Shown one piece after another: positions 18,930-27,959 of a DNA stretch of 64,000 nt. The position numbers and the translations under genes were made by a program. The DNA is from Streptomyces canus. Its GTDB lineage: Bacteria > Actinomycetota > Actinomycetes > Streptomycetales > Streptomycetaceae. Under the pieces are notes generated by a model that was not told the DNA's origin, made no database searches, and saw only the letters and a program-made list of their open reading frames with translations. Position 1 is the first letter of the stretch. Each line of letters opens with the position of its first letter. The DNA is taken from positions 9,796,001-9,860,000 of the forward strand of contig NZ_JAUSWW010000001.1 in the NCBI RefSeq assembly GCF_030815415.1, given 5' to 3'.

Positions 18930-18971
18930 ACGCCGAAGCCGCACCGAAGCGCTCCGGCGCGGCTTCGGCGT
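18930..18971. repeat. Perfect 13-bp hairpin, possible terminator
   Basis: Arms at 18930-18942 and 18959-18971 (core CCGAAGCCGC) are exact reverse complements with a 16-base loop. There is no T-tract. It lies 436 bases after the kinase gene and 90 bases before the GNAT gene, inside a gap (18495-19060) where I find no gene. It could stop transcription or be the remnant of an IS end. Confidence 0.4.
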
Positions 18972-19060
18972 GAGATCGTTGCGCTCGCACAGGTGGTTCC
19001 CGGGAGCGATATACGAACGCCTGCCCGAGCAGCCGCCCCGCCGCAGGACGGCACTCCCCG

Positions 19061-19567
19061 ATGCGAAAGACTCTGCCGATGAGATCACGCACTTCCCCGA
19101 TCAGCCTGCCGATCACGATTCGGAGGGCCGTCGCGCGGGATGCCAAACGGCTCACGCGGCTTGTGCGTGGCTCAGGCGCCTACGAGGGTAAGTACGCGGC
19201 CGCAGTGGCGGGCTACCGGGTCGGTCCTGATTACATCGAGGCCCACCGCGTCTTTGTGGCCGTCGGCGGCGACGAGCATGGAGGCCGGGTCCTCGGGTTC
19301 TACTCGCTTGTCCTCGCGCCACCGGAGCTCGATCTGATGTTCGTCGCCGACGAAGCGCAAGGACGGGGTATTGGACGGCAGCTCGTGGCGCACATGCAGT
19401 CCGAGGCCCGTGCTGCCGGGCTCGACCGTCTCAAGGTCGTGTCGCATCTTCCCGCCGAGGCCTTCTACCATCGCGTGGGTGCGGTGCGGACCGGGACCGC
19501 GTTGGCGAACCCGCCCGCCGTGCCGTGGGACCGTCCCGAATTCGAGTTTCGCATTCCTTCGGAATGA
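19061..19567 (+). CDS. GNAT-family N-acetyltransferase
   Basis: 168-residue GNAT enzyme. The acetyl-CoA-binding loop is EAQGRGIGRQL, preceded by the beta-4 strand LDLMFV, and the C-terminal part has EAFYHRVGAVRTG. It would transfer an acetyl group to an amine on a small molecule or protein; the acceptor is unknown. The first 16 residues are Ser/Pro/Arg-rich, and the fold starts at ITIRRAV, so a start at 19079 is equally likely. It stands alone between the kinase and a broken hypothetical gene. Confidence 0.85.
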   Translation: MRKTLPMRSRTSPISLPITIRRAVARDAKRLTRLVRGSGAYEGKYAAAVAGYRVGPDYIEAHRVFVAVGGDEHGGRVLGFYSLVLAPPELDLMFVADEAQGRGIGRQLVAHMQSEARAAGLDRLKVVSHLPAEAFYHRVGAVRTGTALANPPAVPWDRPEFEFRIPSE

Positions 19568-19734
19568 CGTGGTGTGCCGGTCGGCGGGGCACCGGCTTCG
19601 CCTGCATGGTGGCCGGCATGCAGGCATCGCTGGATGCCGCGCGCTCCGTGTGCCGTCGCCTCTGCCCCCGCCCCCAGGGGTACTACGAACGCCGCACTCA
19701 GGTGGGCAAGACGGACGTGAGATCATCCGATGCC

Positions 19735-20103
19735 TCAAGCAATAACTGTCTCTACGTAATCGCCGCTGCCTCGGGCCTGGCGGTCCAGGAACTCAATCAG
19801 CCGTGATTCCGAACGTGCAAGCCTCTCCCGTTGTTCGCGGGGAAGCGAAGCGAGGGCGTCGAACAGGACCCGATTTCGTGGGACGTGCACCATGTTGCCG
19901 CAGTAGATCCGGCAACGGGAACACCAGGCGAGTCCGATGCACCGCTCGAACACGGAGGACTCGGGCGGATGAAATCGGTACTGGTACGAGCGGACGGGCG
20001 TTCCGCAGCCGGCACAGATCCGACGGTCCCCGTCGGAGACCGTGTCCCAGGTCCCGACCTTGCGCCAGTGCTGCCGCCGAGCCGGTGCTCTTCAAGTCGT
20101 CAT
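19735..20103 (-). pseudogene. Zinc-ribbon-like hypothetical protein with premature stop
   Basis: From an ATG at 20103 the minus-strand frame hits TGA at codon 4 (20092-20094). It is then open for 118 codons that look fully coding: ICAGCGTPVRSY, FHPPESSVFERC, CIGLAWCSRCRIY and a helical C-terminus (LPREQRERLARSE). Two CxxC pairs suggest a small zinc-binding fold. No ATG or GTG lies between the stop and the first CxxC, so the gene appears disabled or has a frameshift in its first codons. The family is a conserved-looking actinobacterial hypothetical of unknown role. Confidence 0.6.
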
Positions 20104-20391
20104 GTCCGGCATTCTCTCCCACAGCGAGTCGCCCGGCACAGCCGTCCCCGGCGAAGCTGGGCCGGAGCAGGCCGGAGCAGGCCGGAAGCCGGGGCCACGT
20201 CAAGCCGGAAGAACCGCCGCACCAGCCCCGCCGGTGGGGCCAGTTCGGCCCGGAAAGGCGGGGCCCAGTTCAGACGGTTAACGCCAGTCAGCCTGGTGTA
20301 CTGCTCGGCGAGTAACTTCGCGTCCACGCTGCGTCACCAGCTGCGCAGCATCGAGGGCATCCGAAACGATCGGCAAGGATGAGCCAGGGGA

Positions 20392-21069
20392 GTGCCAGTG
20401 CCGGAGCACCAGCAGCGCCAGATCACCGACGAGCAGTTCCACGACGCGACGCTGATCTGGGACTACCACCAGATGGGACACGAGCTGCGGCCAAGTTCGG
20501 CGGCGATCGGCCTGGGCAGCCACGACCTGGGTGTGGCGAGTGCGGCCACCGATCTCTACCGCACCGGCCTGTTCCCGGTCGTGGTGTTCAGCGGCGGCAA
20601 CAGCCCCACCACCCGGGCCCGCTTCCCGCGCGGAGAGGCCGTGCACTACCGGGAGCACGCGCTCGGCCTGGGGATGCCGGACGAGGCGATCCTCGTGGAG
20701 CCGAGGGCCGCGAACACCGGCCAGAACATCACGTTCTCGAGGGAGCTGCTGGCCGAGGCCGGCGTCGAAGTCGACTCTCTGCTGCTGATCTCCAAGCCGT
20801 ACATGGAGCGCCGCTCGTACGCGACCTGCCGCAAGCTGTGGCCCGAGGTTGAGGTCGTGTGCGCCTCCGAGCCGCTGGAGTTGGACGACTACATCAAGTC
20901 CATCGGCGACGAGAAGCTCGTTCTCGACATGCTCGTCGGCGACCTGCAGCGGGTGATCGAGTACCCGAAACTCGGCTTCGCCGTCGAGCAGGACGTACCG
21001 GGAGATGTGCATGACGCCTTCGAGCGCCTTCTACGGGCAGGCTTCGACGGCCGCCTCATCGGCGCCTGA
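20392..21069 (+). CDS. YdcF/SanA-like DUF218 protein
   Basis: 225-residue protein with the DUF218 pattern. It has LGSHDLGVASAATDLY, VVFSGGNSP, EPRAANTGQNI and LLISKPYMERRSY, the same order as E. coli YdcF. YdcF binds S-adenosylmethionine, but no activity is established. There is no signal peptide or membrane helix, so it is cytosolic. The GTG at 20392 follows CAGGGGA. It stands alone beside the IS630 insertion. Confidence 0.85.
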   Translation: MPVPEHQQRQITDEQFHDATLIWDYHQMGHELRPSSAAIGLGSHDLGVASAATDLYRTGLFPVVVFSGGNSPTTRARFPRGEAVHYREHALGLGMPDEAILVEPRAANTGQNITFSRELLAEAGVEVDSLLLISKPYMERRSYATCRKLWPEVEVVCASEPLELDDYIKSIGDEKLVLDMLVGDLQRVIEYPKLGFAVEQDVPGDVHDAFERLLRAGFDGRLIGA

Positions 21070-21153
21070 CCCGCGGCTCACCGGCAGGAACAGGTCCACG
21101 AGCTTGACACCCGCCGGCGTCTCGGGACGAAGTCTCGTCGAGACCGGTGCCGG

Positions 21154-22396
21154 CTAGTGCTGTGACCGTGTTGGTTCGCCGGGTTGTTCAGGCTGCGGTG
21201 GTGAGGGGGCGTCCGCCCCAGCGGATGCCTTTCTCGCTGCGGATGCGGGCGCGTTCCTTGCGTTCGGCGGCCAGGACGTCGCGATGGCGGGCGTTGGCGT
21301 TGCGCCAGCGCAGGTAGGCGTGCAGGGCCCGGGTCTGCACGGTGTGGTTGGGGTGGTTCGAGTTGGCGATGGTGAACTGCCGAAGCGGCCCGAAGTGGGC
21401 CTCGATCGGGTTCGCCCAGGAGGCGTAGGTCGGGGTGAAGCACAGCTCGACCTTGTGCTTCTTCGCCCAGCGGCGGATGTCGGTGCCCTTGTGGGCGGAC
21501 AGGTTGTCCAGGATCACGTAGATCGGGGCGCCGTCGGGCCGGGCGGCGCGGATCGACTTCAGCGCGGCCAGCGTGTTCACGGCGCCCTTCTTGCGGTGGT
21601 TGACGCCCCACAGGCGGTCGTCGCCGACCGAGTAGCAGCCGTGGAAGTACCGGACGCCATGGGTACGGTGGTAGGTCGCCGGCAGCCGGTCGGGATGTCC
21701 TTGTCCGGCCCAGCCCGAGCCCGCGGTGGGCCGGATCCCGAGCGGGCCGAACTCGTCCAAGGCGAAGACCCGGTCCGGGAAGCGGTCCAGGACTTCCTCG
21801 ATGCGGTCGAGCTTGGCGTCGCGCTCGGGGTCCGGGGACTCCTTCCACGTCTTGGTGCGCTGGAAGGTGATGCCGCGGCGGGCGAGCAGGCACCGTAATG
21901 CCTCGCGGCCGATGCGGATCACCCGGCCGTGCACTTTCCGCAGGTAGGCGACCAGCTTGCGCAGTGACCAGCGGGTGAACGGTTGGCCGAGCTTGACCGG
22001 GCGGGTGGTGGCCGTCGCGATGACGAAGTCCTCGTCGTCATCGCTGAGTTGGCGGGGACGGCCTCCCGCCCATTGAGGGTCCAGGCAGGCCAGGCCGATC
22101 TCGTTGAAGCGATGGATCACGTCCCGGACGGTGTCCTCGTCGGCCTGCACCAGCTGGGCGATCACCGGCACCCGGTTCCCGCCGGCCGAGGCCAGCAGCA
22201 TCATCGCCCGCCGGTAGCGCACCGTGCTGGTGCTGCCCCGGCGCACGATCTGCTGCAGCTTCTGCCCTTCCTGGTCGGTCAGTCTGCGCACACGGACAGG
22301 CTCAGCCACCGCACCTCCAGCGATCGGATCGGACGTCACCGCACATCCAGCCGCCACGACCACCAACCCGGCCAACCGATGCGGTCACAGCACTAG
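21154..22396 (-). mobile_element. Intact IS630-family insertion sequence
   Basis: The element is about 1.24 kb. Terminal inverted repeats begin TGCTGTGACCG at 21158 and, on the other strand, at 22392; they continue imperfectly for about 29 bases (GGTT and GCCGGGTTG shared). A CTAG is present at both outer edges (21154-21157 and 22393-22396), matching the known preference of IS630 for CTAG with TA duplication. The single transposase gene inside is intact, so the element may still move. Confidence 0.9.
21188..22309 (-). CDS. IS630-family DDE transposase
   Basis: 373 residues from the GTG at 22309, which has GGAGG just upstream; a longer frame to 22375 is less likely. The N-terminus holds two helix-turn-helix segments (RYRRAMMLLASAGG; VRDVIHRFNEIG). 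The DDE core reads VFALDEFGPLG, IYVILDNLSAHKG and ANPIEAHFGPLRQF, so all three acidic residues are present. It cuts and pastes at TA targets. There are no frameshifts. Confidence 0.93.
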   Translation of the reverse strand: MAEPVRVRRLTDQEGQKLQQIVRRGSTSTVRYRRAMMLLASAGGNRVPVIAQLVQADEDTVRDVIHRFNEIGLACLDPQWAGGRPRQLSDDDEDFVIATATTRPVKLGQPFTRWSLRKLVAYLRKVHGRVIRIGREALRCLLARRGITFQRTKTWKESPDPERDAKLDRIEEVLDRFPDRVFALDEFGPLGIRPTAGSGWAGQGHPDRLPATYHRTHGVRYFHGCYSVGDDRLWGVNHRKKGAVNTLAALKSIRAARPDGAPIYVILDNLSAHKGTDIRRWAKKHKVELCFTPTYASWANPIEAHFGPLRQFTIANSNHPNHTVQTRALHAYLRWRNANARHRDVLAAERKERARIRSEKGIRWGGRPLTTAA

Positions 22397-22430
22397 CTCT
22401 CGCCACGACAGTCCGCCACCTCACCAGAAC

Positions 22431-22943
22431 TCACGAGGAACTGGTCGGCGTTCCGTCAGATCGCAGCGCGGACCGCACCTCATCGAGGTTCGGGGGCCCG
22501 GGGTCAAGAACGGGCTGACCGACCTCGGACGGCCAACCGGGACGGAAACGTACCTCGGAGTCTGCGAAGTCGTTCCGCTGATACCGCGAGTCCAACGGCC
22601 GCAGTCGGATCTGTTGACGGCCGTCTGCCCACCAGATCTCGAAATCCGCAACCGTGCCTTCCGTCGGCCAGTCATCGCTCTGTTCCGGAAGCCACACGAC
22701 GTCGACGAAGCCTCCGACGCTCAGGCCGATGTTCACGAAGATCCCGACCGCGCCGGGCCGGGGAATCTTCACAACGGTGCCTTCGAAGACCTGCCCGAAG
22801 CACAACCCTCGGCGAATCCGAGCCCACTCGGCATCTGTCCGGAAGAGGTCGGTGACCACATTGAAGAGGAGGAAGAACCACATCGGCCACAGGAAGAGCC
22901 ACATCATCGTGAGGAAGACGTTCAGCAGCGGATAGTCGTCCAT
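22431..22943 (-). CDS. Membrane-anchor/S1-like fusion protein
   Basis: 170 residues. The N-terminus (MDDYPLLNVFLTMMW and WPMWFFLLFNVVTDLF) is the single membrane segment usual in small Streptomyces SHOCT/PLD-N-type proteins. It then switches to WARIRRGLCFGQVFEGTVV, VGIFVNIGLSVGGFVDVV and EGTVADFEIWW. This pattern resembles an S1-type OB fold used as a stand-alone hypothetical protein in actinobacteria. The join near residue 38 has no linker, which suggests that a deletion fused two genes, but the frame is intact. Function is unknown; it may simply be a chimera. Confidence 0.6.
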   Translation of the reverse strand: MDDYPLLNVFLTMMWLFLWPMWFFLLFNVVTDLFRTDAEWARIRRGLCFGQVFEGTVVKIPRPGAVGIFVNIGLSVGGFVDVVWLPEQSDDWPTEGTVADFEIWWADGRQQIRLRPLDSRYQRNDFADSEVRFRPGWPSEVGQPVLDPGPPNLDEVRSALRSDGTPTSSS

Positions 22944-23153
22944 GGGTCCACTCCGTTCGTGCGCCCCCTCCCAGTCATACCGGCGCCTCCTGCCTGCCTG
23001 CCTGCCGCATCCGCTCCGACCCCGCACGAGCAGCTGACTGCGCAGGGCTCGTGCCGCCAATGTGCGCCGGAGGACGTGGAGGTTCAGATTGGATGTATCG
23101 GACTCGTCGCACGGAAACGTCGACGGGCAGCCCGCGACAGGAGGGAACCTGTC

Positions 23154-23567
23154 ATGACAACCCATGTGAGAGAAGCCGGCCCGGCCAGGACAACGCACGG
23201 CAGTGGCTGGCTCGTGTTCGCCGCCGTGATGATGATCTTCAGTGGCATCATGACGCTGCTCGCGGGTATCTCGGCCATCGCCGAGGACGACGTGTTCTTC
23301 AGCACCCGCAACTACGTCTACGAGCTCGATCTCACCGGGTGGGGCTGGATCCACCTCATACTGGGCCTCGTGATCGCCTGCGCTGGCTTCGCCCTGCTCA
23401 AGGGCGCCACGTGGGCCAGGGTCGTCGGCGTGGTGCTGGCGGGTCTCAGCATGATCGCGAACTTCATGTGGCTCCCTTACAACCCGTGGTGGGCGCTGCT
23501 CTTCATCGCCATCGACGCTTTCGTCATCTGGGCGCTGTGCGTAGCCCCTGGGCCGATACGGGACTGA
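23154..23567 (+). CDS. DUF7144-type four-helix membrane protein
   Basis: 137 residues with four predicted membrane helices (WLVFAAVMMIFSGIM; WIHLILGLVIACAGF; VVGVVLAGLSMIANF; WWALLFIAIDAFVIW). The layout and motifs such as GWGWIHL and MWLPYNPWW match a small actinobacterial membrane family often found among stress genes. The ATG at 23154 follows GGAGG. The gluconokinase fusion starts 20 bases downstream, so they probably share a transcript. Function is unknown. Confidence 0.85.
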   Translation: MTTHVREAGPARTTHGSGWLVFAAVMMIFSGIMTLLAGISAIAEDDVFFSTRNYVYELDLTGWGWIHLILGLVIACAGFALLKGATWARVVGVVLAGLSMIANFMWLPYNPWWALLFIAIDAFVIWALCVAPGPIRD

Positions 23568-23586
23568 GTCCCGGACTTCGACGCCC

Positions 23587-25107
23587 GTGGCGGGCGAGAC
23601 AGCGGCCGGGCCGTCGCCGGACGTGCTGCTCATCGTCGGCGTCGCCGGGTCGGGCAAGACGACGGTGGCGCGGCTCGTGGCGCAGCGGCTGGGCCGGCCG
23701 TATCGGGACGCGGACGAGTTTCACTCCGAGGCCAACCGCGCCAAAATGGCCGCCGGCCATGCACTCACGGACAGCGACCGAGAACCTTGGCTTGATGCCA
23801 TCGGTGCGTGGATGGACCGTGAGATCGCCGTCGGCCGGTCGGCCGTGGTGACCTGTTCCGCGCTCAAGCGTGTCTACCGGGACCGCCTCCTGACGGGGCG
23901 CCCCGGAGTGCGCCTGGTGTACCTGCACGGGTCGCACGATCTGATCCGCTCACGGCTGGCCGCCCGGCACGGCCACTTCTTCCCGGCCGGTCTGCTGGAC
24001 AGCCAGTTCGCCGAACTACAGGAGCCGGTGCCCGATGAACACCCGTTGGTGGTCGAGATCGACCAGTCCCCGGAGGCCGTTGCCACGTCGGTGCTTTCGC
24101 TGATGCGCCGAGAAGACGCTGCGGACGACCCACCGCCAGGACCGCTCATCGAGCGCCCCGCACGAGGCGCGGAGCCGCTCGTCTCCGCCGGCCCGACGGG
24201 CGACCAGTGGCAGTTGCGCCGTGGTGGGCAGCGGGCTTCCATCGTCCAACTGGGCGGCGCGTTGCGCGAGTACGTCGTGAACGACCGGCCCCTGCTCGAC
24301 AGGTTCACCAGAGACTCGGCCATCACCGGAGGGCGAGGACAGCTCCTTGTCCCCTGGCCGAACCGTGTGGCCGACGGACGCTACCGCTTCGACGGCCAGG
24401 ACCTGCAACTCCCGTTGACGGAACCGGAGGAGCACAACGCCATCCACGGTCTGCTGCGGTGGACCTTGTGGAAGCTGCTCGCCCACAGCGAGGACTCGCT
24501 CAGGATCGGCACCACACTGTGCCCACAGCCGGGTTATCCCTTCCTCCTCGAGGTCCGTGCGGAGTACCGGCTCGGGCCCGAAGGCCTGGAAGCCTCCGTC
24601 TTTGCCACCAACTCCGGTACGGTCCGCGCTCCTTACGGAGTGGGACAGCATCCGTATCTGACGGTCGGCACCGACCTTGTCGACACCGCTCTGCTGACCG
24701 TTCCGGCCGGGTACCGGCTGCTCACCGACGACCAGGGCCTGCCTGTCGGCCAGGAGCCTGTGGAGGCAACCGTGTACGACTTCCGCGCTGCCCGCCCCAT
24801 CGGCGACCTGCGGCTGGACACCGCCTTCACCGGCCTCGACCGCGACGCGCGCGGCCGGACGGTGGTCAGGTTGGCCCACCCTTCCGGACTGCGAGGCGTC
24901 GACCTGTGGCTCGGCGACGGGACCCGCTACGTCCAGGTGTACACGGGTGACACGCTGGCCGAGCCCGAACGCAGACGCCGGGGGGTGGCCGTGGAGCCCA
25001 TGTCCTGTCCGGCGGACGCGCTCCGCAGCGGCACCGATCTCACGGTTCTCGAGCCGGGTGACACCCATGTCCTGCGATGGGGGCTCGCCCCTTGGGGTTC
25101 CCCGTGA
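23587..25107 (+). CDS. Fused gluconokinase / aldose 1-epimerase
   Basis: 506 residues from a GTG. Residues 12-170 form a GntK-type gluconokinase: Walker A GVAGSGKTT, DADEFHSEANRAKM, CSALKRVYRDRL and GHFFPAGLLDSQF are all present. A linker (about 175-195) leads to an aldose 1-epimerase-like domain (200-506) with EEHNAIHGLLRW, GVGQHPYLTVG and RRGVAVEPMSCP; these contain the two His and the Glu expected in mutarotases. No frameshift or stop lies between the halves. The first half would make 6-phosphogluconate; the second would interconvert alpha and beta hexoses. The stop overlaps the next start (GTGA). Confidence 0.9.
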   Translation: MAGETAAGPSPDVLLIVGVAGSGKTTVARLVAQRLGRPYRDADEFHSEANRAKMAAGHALTDSDREPWLDAIGAWMDREIAVGRSAVVTCSALKRVYRDRLLTGRPGVRLVYLHGSHDLIRSRLAARHGHFFPAGLLDSQFAELQEPVPDEHPLVVEIDQSPEAVATSVLSLMRREDAADDPPPGPLIERPARGAEPLVSAGPTGDQWQLRRGGQRASIVQLGGALREYVVNDRPLLDRFTRDSAITGGRGQLLVPWPNRVADGRYRFDGQDLQLPLTEPEEHNAIHGLLRWTLWKLLAHSEDSLRIGTTLCPQPGYPFLLEVRAEYRLGPEGLEASVFATNSGTVRAPYGVGQHPYLTVGTDLVDTALLTVPAGYRLLTDDQGLPVGQEPVEATVYDFRAARPIGDLRLDTAFTGLDRDARGRTVVRLAHPSGLRGVDLWLGDGTRYVQVYTGDTLAEPERRRRGVAVEPMSCPADALRSGTDLTVLEPGDTHVLRWGLAPWGSP

Positions 25108-26057
25108 CGTCGGCCGGTCCTGGTCCGGCCGCCGGGCGCATGGACGAGCGCGAGTTCCGGGTGCTTCACAAGCGGTTGCGGGACGCGGCGTGGACGGAGG
25201 GCGAGACGAACCCGCGCGGTGCACTCGACCATTTGACACCGGAGCGTGTCGTGGCGGCCGCTACCGAGGTGCGGTACGGGCGCACGGTGTCGCTGGCCGC
25301 ACCGATCGAGATCCGGCCGGGTCCGGACAACCCCGACCCGGCCTGCCATTGGATGACCGGACCGGTGTCTGCCGGTGGGCGACCGGAAGGGCTGCAATTC
25401 GCCACCGATCGCTTCGCCATGAACGTGCACGGGGATGCGGACAGCCATCTCGACGCGCTGTGTCACGTGCTGTTCGAGGGCCGGCTGCACGCCGGTGTGT
25501 CCGCGGACAGCGTGACGGGGGAGGGGGCTCACGCGCTGACCCTGGACCTGGTCGCCAACGGCATCGTCGGGCGCGGTGTGCTCCTGGACATCCCGCGGCT
25601 GCGCGGCGTGGCCTGGCTGGAACCGGGTGAAGCGGTGACCGCGGACGACCTGACCGCCGCCGAGACCGCTCAGGGAGTCCGGGTGGGCCCCGGTGACGTC
25701 CTGTTCGTCCGGGTGGGCCATCGCCGCCGCCGCAGCCGGCACGGGGCGTGGAACGCGGCGCAGGAGCGCGCCGGGCTGCATCCCCTCGCTCTGGAGTTCC
25801 TGGCCGACCGCGACGTGGCGGTCCTGGGCGGGGACGGCAACAACGACGCCGCTCCCAGCCCGGTCGAGGGCATCGATTTCCCCGTACATGTCCTGGCCAT
25901 GCAGGCGATGGGCGTGCACCTGCTGGATTACCTGCAGTTCGAGGAGCTGGCCCCGGTGTGCGCCGAGACCGGGCGCTGGAGTTTCCTGTGCGTGATCGCC
26001 CCGATCCGGTTGCCCGCTGCCACCGGCTCCCCGGTCAACCCGATCGCCGTGTTGTGA
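25104..26057 (+). CDS. Cyclase-family protein (kynurenine-formamidase-like fold)
   Basis: 317 residues from the GTG at 25104, translationally coupled to the gluconokinase fusion. The cyclase metal site appears as HGDADSHLDALCHV, which has the His/Asp/His order of the family. A second motif region is GVLLDIPRLRGV, and the C-terminal section contains VEGIDFPVHVLAMQ. Members hydrolyse amides or lactones with a divalent metal. In a sugar-oxidation context a lactonase role would make sense, but that is inference. Confidence 0.82.
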   Translation: MTSAGPGPAAGRMDEREFRVLHKRLRDAAWTEGETNPRGALDHLTPERVVAAATEVRYGRTVSLAAPIEIRPGPDNPDPACHWMTGPVSAGGRPEGLQFATDRFAMNVHGDADSHLDALCHVLFEGRLHAGVSADSVTGEGAHALTLDLVANGIVGRGVLLDIPRLRGVAWLEPGEAVTADDLTAAETAQGVRVGPGDVLFVRVGHRRRRSRHGAWNAAQERAGLHPLALEFLADRDVAVLGGDGNNDAAPSPVEGIDFPVHVLAMQAMGVHLLDYLQFEELAPVCAETGRWSFLCVIAPIRLPAATGSPVNPIAVL

Positions 26058-26202
26058 CCGAGGTGCTGTGGTTCGCGTCCAGGGCGCCGCCCCGTGCGGT
26101 CGCCGATCACCGGCGGCGGAGATACGTTCGCACGTGGGGGACCAACTCGGCCTCGGCCAGGGGGGACAGGCCCTGACGCAGGTCAGGGCCGTGATCGCAA
26201 GG

Positions 26203-27796
26203 ATGGTGGTTGTCGTGGGCGACACCCCTCACTACGATGTCATCATCATCGGCACCGGCGCGGGTGGCGGCACGCTGGCCCACCGGCTGGCCCCTTCCGG
26301 CAAGCGCGTGCTTCTCATCGAGCGGGGCGGCCACCTGCCGCGTGAGCGGGACAACTGGGACTCGACAGCCGTGTTCGTCAGGGGCAAGTACCGGGCACCG
26401 GAGTTCTGGATCGACCGGCACGGGACCGAGTTCCCGCCCGAGGTCAACTACTACGTCGGCGGCAACACGAAGTTCTACGGCGCCGCGCTTTTCCGGCTTC
26501 GCCCCGAGGATTTCGGGGAAATCCGGCATCACGGGGGTCTCTCGCCTGCCTGGCCGATCACGTACGAGGAGCTGGAGCCGTACTACACGCAGGCCGAGCA
26601 CCTGTACCTGGTGCACGGCCGGCACGGCGAGGATCCGAGTGAGGGCGTGGCCAGCGCGCAGTATGCCCATCCGCCCGTGGAGCACGAGCCGCGTATCCAG
26701 CAACTGAGCGACGACCTGGAGAAGCGTGGTCTGCACCCCTTCCACCTGCCGATCGGCGTGAACCTCAGCCAGGACGGAACCGGACGTGCCACCCACTCCA
26801 GCGTCTGTATCCGATGCGATCGCGTGGACGGCTTTCCCTGCCTGGTGCGTGCCAAGTCCGATGCCGAAGTGATCTGTGTGGAACCCGCTCTGCTCCATCC
26901 CCACGTCGAGATGACCACCAACACACAAGTGGTCCGGCTGGAGACGGATGCGACGGGGCGCAGCGTCAACGCCGTCGTCGGCCGGCTCGCCGACGGCTCG
27001 GAGGTGGCGGTTCACGGCGGACGTGGTGGTCGTCGCCTGCGGCGCGGTCAACTCCGCCGCGCTGCTTCTCGCGTCGGCGAACGAGCAACATCCACGCGGA
27101 CTGGCGAACAGCTCCGACGTGGTGGGCCGCTTCTACATGCGGCACAACAACCTTGCTCTGATGGCCATTTCGAAAGAGCCCAACGACACCCAGTTCCAGA
27201 AGACCCTGGCTCTGCATGACTGGTACTTCGGCGCGGACGACTGGGACTACCCTCTGGGCGGTATCCAGATGCTGGGCAAGTCGGACGCCGAGCAGATCCA
27301 CGGCCAGGCTCCGCGATGGGCGGGAGCGGTCGCCCCGGACATGCCCTTCGAGGTGCTGGCGCACCACGCCGTCGACTTCTGGCTGTGCGGTGAGGACCTG
27401 CCTCTGGCCGACAACAGGGTCACTGTCGAATCCGACGGCCGTATCCGGCTGGCTCTCGACGAGACGAACAACATCGAGGGCATGAAGCGACTGAGGCACA
27501 AGCTCCAGGGCATGCTCGGCCACTTGGGCATGCATGAACACCGGCTGCTGTCCCGCAGCATCTACCTGCACAAGGGCATGCCGATCGGCGCGACGGCGCA
27601 TCAGGCGGGCACCGTCCGCTTCGGAACCGACCCGGCTACCTCCGCGCTGGACGTCAACTGCAAGGCCCACGATCTGGACAATCTCTACGTCGTCGACACG
27701 AGCTTCTTCCCGAGCATCGGCGCGGTCAACCCGTCCCTGACGGCCATCGCCAACGCGCTGCGGGTCGGCGACCATCTCCTGGCACGGCTCGGCTGA
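26203..27796 (+). pseudogene. GMC-family oxidoreductase, single frameshift
   Basis: The first frame from the ATG at 26203 reads the FAD motif IIGTGAGGGTLAHRL, GGNTKFYGAALFRL and SSVCIRCDRVDGFPC. It loses register near 27014-27018, where one extra G in CACGGCGG breaks it. The second frame continues at once with ADVVVVACGAVNSA and ends with GTDPATSALDVNCKAHD, then FFPSIGAVNPSLT, the GMC C-terminal signature. Joined, it would be about 530 residues, the normal length of glucose/choline-type GMC enzymes. Only this base separates it from an intact gene, so sequencing error is possible. Confidence 0.88.
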
Positions 27797-27959
27797 CCGG
27801 TCGGGGCCGCTCCTCCTATGGGACGAAGATGCTCGACCCAACGGCCCAACGACCGCTTGCGTGGTCATGCCGTCCGCCGCGACCGGTGATTGCGTGACCT
27901 GCGTGCCGGGCCGGCCGCAGACGGCGGATCCTGGCCGTGCTGCGAGGAGGCAGAGCATC

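Noticed and set aside
22930..22943. Shared first codons (MDDYPL) of the 22.4 kb fusion protein and the GH15 gene
   Set aside because: The match covers only 5-6 codons and the proteins are otherwise unrelated, so it is likely coincidence.
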